Of a DNA stretch of 64,000 bases, positions 60,581-64,000 are shown one piece after another. Origin of the DNA: Halopseudomonas pachastrellae. Lineage in GTDB: Bacteria; Pseudomonadota; Gammaproteobacteria; Pseudomonadales; Pseudomonadaceae. The notes below the pieces were generated by a model. The model saw only the letters and a program-made list of their open reading frames with translations, searched no databases and had not been told where the DNA came from. How positions within the stretch are numbered: position 1 is the first letter of the stretch; the number at the start of each line of letters is the position of its first letter. The stretch is from assembly GCF_900114765.1 (NCBI RefSeq), contig NZ_FOUD01000002.1:62001-126000 (forward strand), written 5' to 3'. The translations under genes were made by a program, and so were the position numbers.

Positions 60581-62683
60581 ATGCATACTCCAAGAAAATG
60601 GCCACTGGCCCTCGCAATCTCTTCCACCATGACGCTAACTGCCTGTCTGGGAGGCGGTGGCGGCGGAGGTGGTGGCGACAGTGCCGGCGGCGCGGCAACG
60701 ACTCGCTACAGCCTGACGGTCGGCACACCGGCTACCACCACCGCGCTACCCACCACCGCCCAGGAGCGGATTGCCCAGGCTCTGCTGGACTTTCTGATCA
60801 CCCCGGCGCTGGCAGACACGTTCGATGACCTGGACCCTGCGACTTTCCGCGTCATCACCATCAACGCCGACGGCAGCCTCGTCGAGCTGGGCGAAGACGA
60901 ATTCACTGCCGAAGCCGACAGCGATGGCAGCGGCTACATACTTGAGTTGCCCTTCGGCTCGCGCATCAACAGCTATATCGAAATCCCGCTGCCGGCCGGC
61001 ATCAGCTACACCACGCCGACCACGCGCAGCGACCTGTTCGCCAACCCGCTGACGACCTTTGTCACCCAGCAGATTGCCAGCCGTACCGCCCAGTTCGACG
61101 AGCTGAGCCTGGAGGAGGTCGACCAGATTATTGAGATCGTGCTGGAAATGGCCAACGACCCGGTGGTGCAAGCCGAGCTGGAGCAGGCCATCAACAGCAG
61201 CGCCAGCACCGAACAGTTGCTGGAGCAGGTCGGCGCCAAGCTGTCGGCAGCAATAGAACAACAGTTCGAGGACAAGGCCGCCCCTGCGCTCGACAGCAGC
61301 GCTGCCAACCAGGCATCCGGCGGCTACTACAGCGAGAGCGTGACCGTTGGCGGTTACGCTGACCGTGGCGCGGGCATTCTGCTTGGCGGCAACCGGAGCA
61401 GCGCGATTGAGCTGGATATCACCGGCGACACCGGCACGTTCAGCGTACCGGCCGGCACCTTCAAGGAAATGGAAATCGTCGTTGGCCTGGGCGCTTACAG
61501 CGGCGCATCGTCCCAGGCATGGATCGACGATGAGGACGATAGCGGCAGCTTCAGGGCCGATGCCCGCGGCATCCTGTTTGCTGAAAGCGAAGACCTCGAG
61601 GACTACGAAAAGGACAGTGGTGACGTAGAAGATTGCGAGACGCAAACCGCTGCCTGTACCGACCGCGAATACAGCGGCGCCACCCGTTTCACCGCAGCCG
61701 GTCCGGCCAACTCCCCGCTGGATGTCATGGTTGGCTCCCAGTTCTACACCCGAGAGGTGCGCGATGACACCAACACCCCGCAACTCCAGGTGCTTAACCA
61801 CACCTTGGACGTGATGCTGCGACGTGCCAGCCAGATGCCCACGGTTGACGGTAAATACGGCGTTGTCGAGCTGTTGTTTGAAGCCGGCGACAGCGATTTG
61901 GATATCTACGTCTACAACAACCTGCTGGAAATCGATGGCGCACAGGGCAATTACTGCGAGCAGGGTCGCCGCAACCTGGAGATTTATCCGCAGAAAAGAA
62001 GATATGAGTTCGATCGCTTCAACTACCAGGCCTGTCAGGGCGATGAGGGATGGGATTGGGATGACCCGAATGTCGGCGAAAGTGGAAGCTTCCCGCTCAG
62101 CGTAGCCAGCGACGGCAAGCTGGTGCTGGATGACGAGCTGGAAGGATACGCGTCACCGGATGGCCGCACCCTGCTGCTGGGCGTTGAAGCCACCGAAGTG
62201 CTCGACGGCGCGATCGAAGAAAACGATGGGGAGCAACACTTCCGCCAGATGCTGTTGGCCGTCAAAACCGCTAGCACCAACAATCTGGCCAACCGCGAAT
62301 ATCGCTTGATGGCGATCGGCATGTACGCCGAAACAGGCCTGGTCGAGCCAACCCGTCTGAGCGCTGGAAGCCTGCGCTTTGACGCCGAGGGCAACGCTGA
62401 AATGAGCGCCGCCTGGCACTGGCAGCAGGTGACAGAGTCCGGCTTCAGCGACTCCAGCCTCAATGAGCAGTTCAACCTGGCGTTCGATACGGACTTCGAT
62501 GAGGGCACTCTGCAGCTGCAAGCGGTGCAGGACAACAACGACGGTGGCCAACTGACGTTCACCGCCGACGGTTACGTCCAGGAAGGCGAGCGCCTGATCG
62601 TGCTCGGCGCCAGCGGCGAGAACTCCGACGGTGGCGACTTCAGCGGCATGATGATCGGGGTGTGTACGAACTGCGACGAGTAA
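60581..62683 (+). CDS. Large acidic lipoprotein with polyglycine tether (hypothetical)
   Basis: 700 residues from ATG 60581. A lipoprotein signal peptide ends LTAC (Cys22), followed by LG and a run of nine or so glycines, then GDSAGGAA: a flexible tether. The rest is strongly acidic (Asp/Glu/Ser/Gly-rich), with EEVDQIIEIVLEMANDP helices in the first third and predicted beta-rich sequence later. Cys residues cluster near CETQTAAC and GNYCEQGRR. +2 Leu suggests outer-membrane sorting. No family recognised. It stands alone between two terminators. Confidence 0.8.
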   Translation: MHTPRKWPLALAISSTMTLTACLGGGGGGGGGDSAGGAATTRYSLTVGTPATTTALPTTAQERIAQALLDFLITPALADTFDDLDPATFRVITINADGSLVELGEDEFTAEADSDGSGYILELPFGSRINSYIEIPLPAGISYTTPTTRSDLFANPLTTFVTQQIASRTAQFDELSLEEVDQIIEIVLEMANDPVVQAELEQAINSSASTEQLLEQVGAKLSAAIEQQFEDKAAPALDSSAANQASGGYYSESVTVGGYADRGAGILLGGNRSSAIELDITGDTGTFSVPAGTFKEMEIVVGLGAYSGASSQAWIDDEDDSGSFRADARGILFAESEDLEDYEKDSGDVEDCETQTAACTDREYSGATRFTAAGPANSPLDVMVGSQFYTREVRDDTNTPQLQVLNHTLDVMLRRASQMPTVDGKYGVVELLFEAGDSDLDIYVYNNLLEIDGAQGNYCEQGRRNLEIYPQKRRYEFDRFNYQACQGDEGWDWDDPNVGESGSFPLSVASDGKLVLDDELEGYASPDGRTLLLGVEATEVLDGAIEENDGEQHFRQMLLAVKTASTNNLANREYRLMAIGMYAETGLVEPTRLSAGSLRFDAEGNAEMSAAWHWQQVTESGFSDSSLNEQFNLAFDTDFDEGTLQLQAVQDNNDGGQLTFTADGYVQEGERLIVLGASGENSDGGDFSGMMIGVCTNCDE

Positions 62684-62704
62684 TCGCGCCCTCGCACGAC
62701 CCAG

Positions 62705-62731
62705 AGCGCCCGGCACCCTGCCGGGCGCTTT
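62705..62731 (+). terminator. Intrinsic terminator of the lipoprotein gene
   Basis: AGCGCCCGGC (62705-62714) / GCCGGGCGCT (62720-62729), 5-nt loop, then TT. Confidence 0.75.
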
Positions 62732-62828
62732 GCTATTGGGCGAGCGTCAATAGCCCTCACGCCCTGCCAACACATATCCCCCGGCGCACAGGCGAGTAAA
62801 GCAGCCACAGCGACTGGCATACCGTTAG

Positions 62829-63106
62829 GGAAGCACTGATTAATTCCGCATGCTCTCTGGCGTTCAGTCTGGGCCGCATCCGGCCGGGCTGCAATCAAGG
62901 CGTGGTTTCGAAGGCATGTCTGGACCTGTCGAGAAATCACAACGCAGAGTGCGGCCCGGACTGAGCGCCCCGCAGGGCGAGCGCTCAAGCATGCATCTGA
63001 CTGCGTTTCGCTGCTTGCCAATAGAACCATTATTGGCTGCACGTCGCGCCTTGCATCTACACGCTTGAGCACTCGCAGAGTGCGTGTGGAATTAATCAGT
63101 GCTTCC
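62829..63106. mobile_element. IS5-type MITE, 278 bp, with 19-bp perfect terminal inverted repeats
   Basis: GGAAGCACTGATTAATTCC at 62829-62847 is exactly inverted at 63088-63106. Both ends are flanked by TTAG (62825-62828 and 63107-63110), a 4-bp target duplication of the YTAR type used by IS5-group elements, whose ends also start GGAAG. The interior has no transposase; it contains an internal inverted pair (TCAGTCTGGGCCGCA around 62866 and TGCGGCCCGGACTGA around 62955). The right TTAG includes the stop codon of the response regulator. Confidence 0.85.
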
Positions 63107-63778
63107 TTAGTTGATCAGCCCCATACGGATGGCTTCCTGCACCGCCTGGGCACGGCTGCTGATGCCCAGCTTGGCGTAGATATTCTTGATGTGCTTGGCG
63201 GCCGTGTGATAACTCACGCCCAGCATGTCTGCCGCTTCCGCCGTCTTGTAGCCATTGCCGATCACCAGCAAAAACTCCTGCTCACGCGCACTCAGGCGCT
63301 CGACATTGTCCACCTCGGGTAACCCGCGACGGTGCAGCTCGGGTGCAGCGCCCTGCGGCGCCTGCTGAAAGTAGCCCAGCATGCGCTGAGCAATCTGCGG
63401 TGATAACGGCGGCACGCCCTTGACGATCCCCAGCAGCGCACTGGCAATCTGCTCCTGCGGGTCTTCCTTCAGCAGGTAGCCGTTGGCCCCCGCCTGCAGC
63501 GCAGGAAACAGGTGCATATCGTCGTCGTACATGGTGGCGACCACCAGCTGCGCATCCGGGTGCTGCTGGCGACATTGGCGAATAAAGTCCACTCCTGAGC
63601 CGTCCGGCAATTGCAGGTCAACCAGGCACAGCTGCGGCGCTCGCTCATCCAGCGCCTGGCAGGCACTGCGCAACGTGCTGTAGAACTGAACTTCCGCGTC
63701 CGGCCAGGCCCGACGCGCTGCATCGGCCAGCCAGCGCTGGGCATCCTTGAGGTCTTCCAGAATCACTATGTTTTTCAT
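63107..63778 (-). CDS. NarL/LuxR-type response regulator
   Basis: 223 residues: receiver domain with Glu8/Asp9 and phospho-acceptor Asp54 (LVDLQLPDGSG), Lys in LLKEDP, then a LuxR-type HTH (ERLSAREQEFLLVIGNGYKTAEAADMLGVSYHTAAKHIKNIYAKL). It overlaps the upstream histidine kinase gene by 4 bp. Its TAA stop coincides with the target duplication of the adjacent MITE, so the element landed exactly at the gene end without truncating it. Confidence 0.93.
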   Translation of the reverse strand: MKNIVILEDLKDAQRWLADAARRAWPDAEVQFYSTLRSACQALDERAPQLCLVDLQLPDGSGVDFIRQCRQQHPDAQLVVATMYDDDMHLFPALQAGANGYLLKEDPQEQIASALLGIVKGVPPLSPQIAQRMLGYFQQAPQGAAPELHRRGLPEVDNVERLSAREQEFLLVIGNGYKTAEAADMLGVSYHTAAKHIKNIYAKLGISSRAQAVQEAIRMGLIN

Positions 63779-64000
63779 GTCTGCTGTCCGCCTCCCAACG
63801 GAATCTCACAGCGCATGGCCAGCCCGCCCTCCAGCGGACTCCACCAGACGATCTCCCCTCCGAGCTCTTCACTGCGTTGTCGCATACCACTTAAACCAAC
63901 CCCGTCACCCTCCAGGCGATCAGCCAGCAAACCACCACCATCGTCCTGGTACTCCAGAATCAGGCGCTCGTCGGCCAGCCTGAGGCGCACATGCACCCTT
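63775..64000 (-). CDS. Histidine kinase, C-terminal fragment (runs off window)
   Basis: Only the last ~75 codons are in the window. They show the HATPase_c end: YQDDGGGL (N/G1-like box) and GVGLSGMRQRSEELGGEI (G2 box) typical of NarX/DesK-type (HisKA_3) kinases that pair with LuxR-type regulators. The stop overlaps the response regulator start by 4 bp. The sensor part lies beyond 64000. Confidence 0.9.
   Translation of the reverse strand, partial: RVHVRLRLADERLILEYQDDGGGLLADRLEGDGVGLSGMRQRSEELGGEIVWWSPLEGGLAMRCEIPLGGGQQT

Noticed and set aside
62850-63068. 72-codon frame inside the MITE
   Set aside because: It overlaps the internal inverted repeats, shows no transposase resemblance and has no ribosome site worth noting.

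Overview
The window reads as chromosome of a gammaproteobacterium of the Pseudomonas group with moderately high G+C. The gene order cysNC-cysD-Nif3-algW-hisC-hisD-hisG-murA-ibaG-mlaBCDEF // kdsD-kdsC-lptC-lptA-lptB-rpoN-hpf-ptsN-rapZ-ptsO-pmbA-yjgA is essentially the Pseudomonas aeruginosa order. The bioB-F-H-C-D operon, a short LOV protein next to a LitR-type regulator, and a CysNC fusion also fit Pseudomonadaceae (Halopseudomonas or a relative is a guess). No rRNA, tRNA, CRISPR array or prophage was recognised.

Layout. 1-5.2 kb: purL (cut by the window edge), mltF, tadA. 5.2-9.6 kb: sulfate activation (cysD, cysNC), split by a four-helix-bundle protein gene lying inside a repeat-bounded insert, then a Nif3-like gene. 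9.7-18.7 kb: algW and a long minus-strand block for histidine (hisGDC), peptidoglycan (murA) and outer-membrane lipid asymmetry (mlaFEDCB, ibaG). 18.9-25.9 kb: a tightly overlapping plus-strand block for Kdo synthesis, LPS transport, sigma-54 and the nitrogen PTS. 26-30.4 kb: pmbA, yjgA and the ergothioneine genes egtD-egtB. 30.6-33.7 kb: an acyl-CoA dehydrogenase with a PsrA-type operator, a SprA-like metalloprotease and a miniature flagellar-rod-like protein. 33.7-38.2 kb: biotin operon. 38.3-49.9 kb: comF, srkA, a second acyl-CoA dehydrogenase, mscK, efpL, a PepSY membrane pair, an esterase, rhlB. 50-55.9 kb: phoH-like, yaaA, a hydrolase/aldolase pair, a Crp/Fnr regulator, a MioC-like flavodoxin. 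56-60.5 kb: LOV photoreceptor, LitR/MerR regulator, folM-folE-folX pterin genes, DUF1244, HopJ, RDD. 60.6-64 kb: a large glycine-tethered lipoprotein, an IS5-type MITE, and a two-component pair cut by the window end.

The most unusual structure is a family of intergenic repeats at seven sites (about 4.6, 7.1-7.6, 8.7, 12.0, 25.9, 37.1 and 51.8 kb). Each has a left array of AAGCNNN heptads and a right array of GCTTNNN heptads in strict 7-bp phase, so the arms are mutually inverted. Three copies share an 83-85 bp core. One copy encloses the four-helix-bundle gene instead of that core, suggesting a coding element with non-coding relatives. Several arrays start at a neighbouring gene's TAG stop codon, and at three copies the stop codon sits inside a hairpin.

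Other points of interest are a 278-bp MITE with 19-bp perfect inverted repeats and a TTAG duplication, two 20-bp perfect palindromes downstream of rhlB, a minus-strand terminator with no recognised gene upstream of it, and the light-sensing LOV/LitR pair beside pterin genes.
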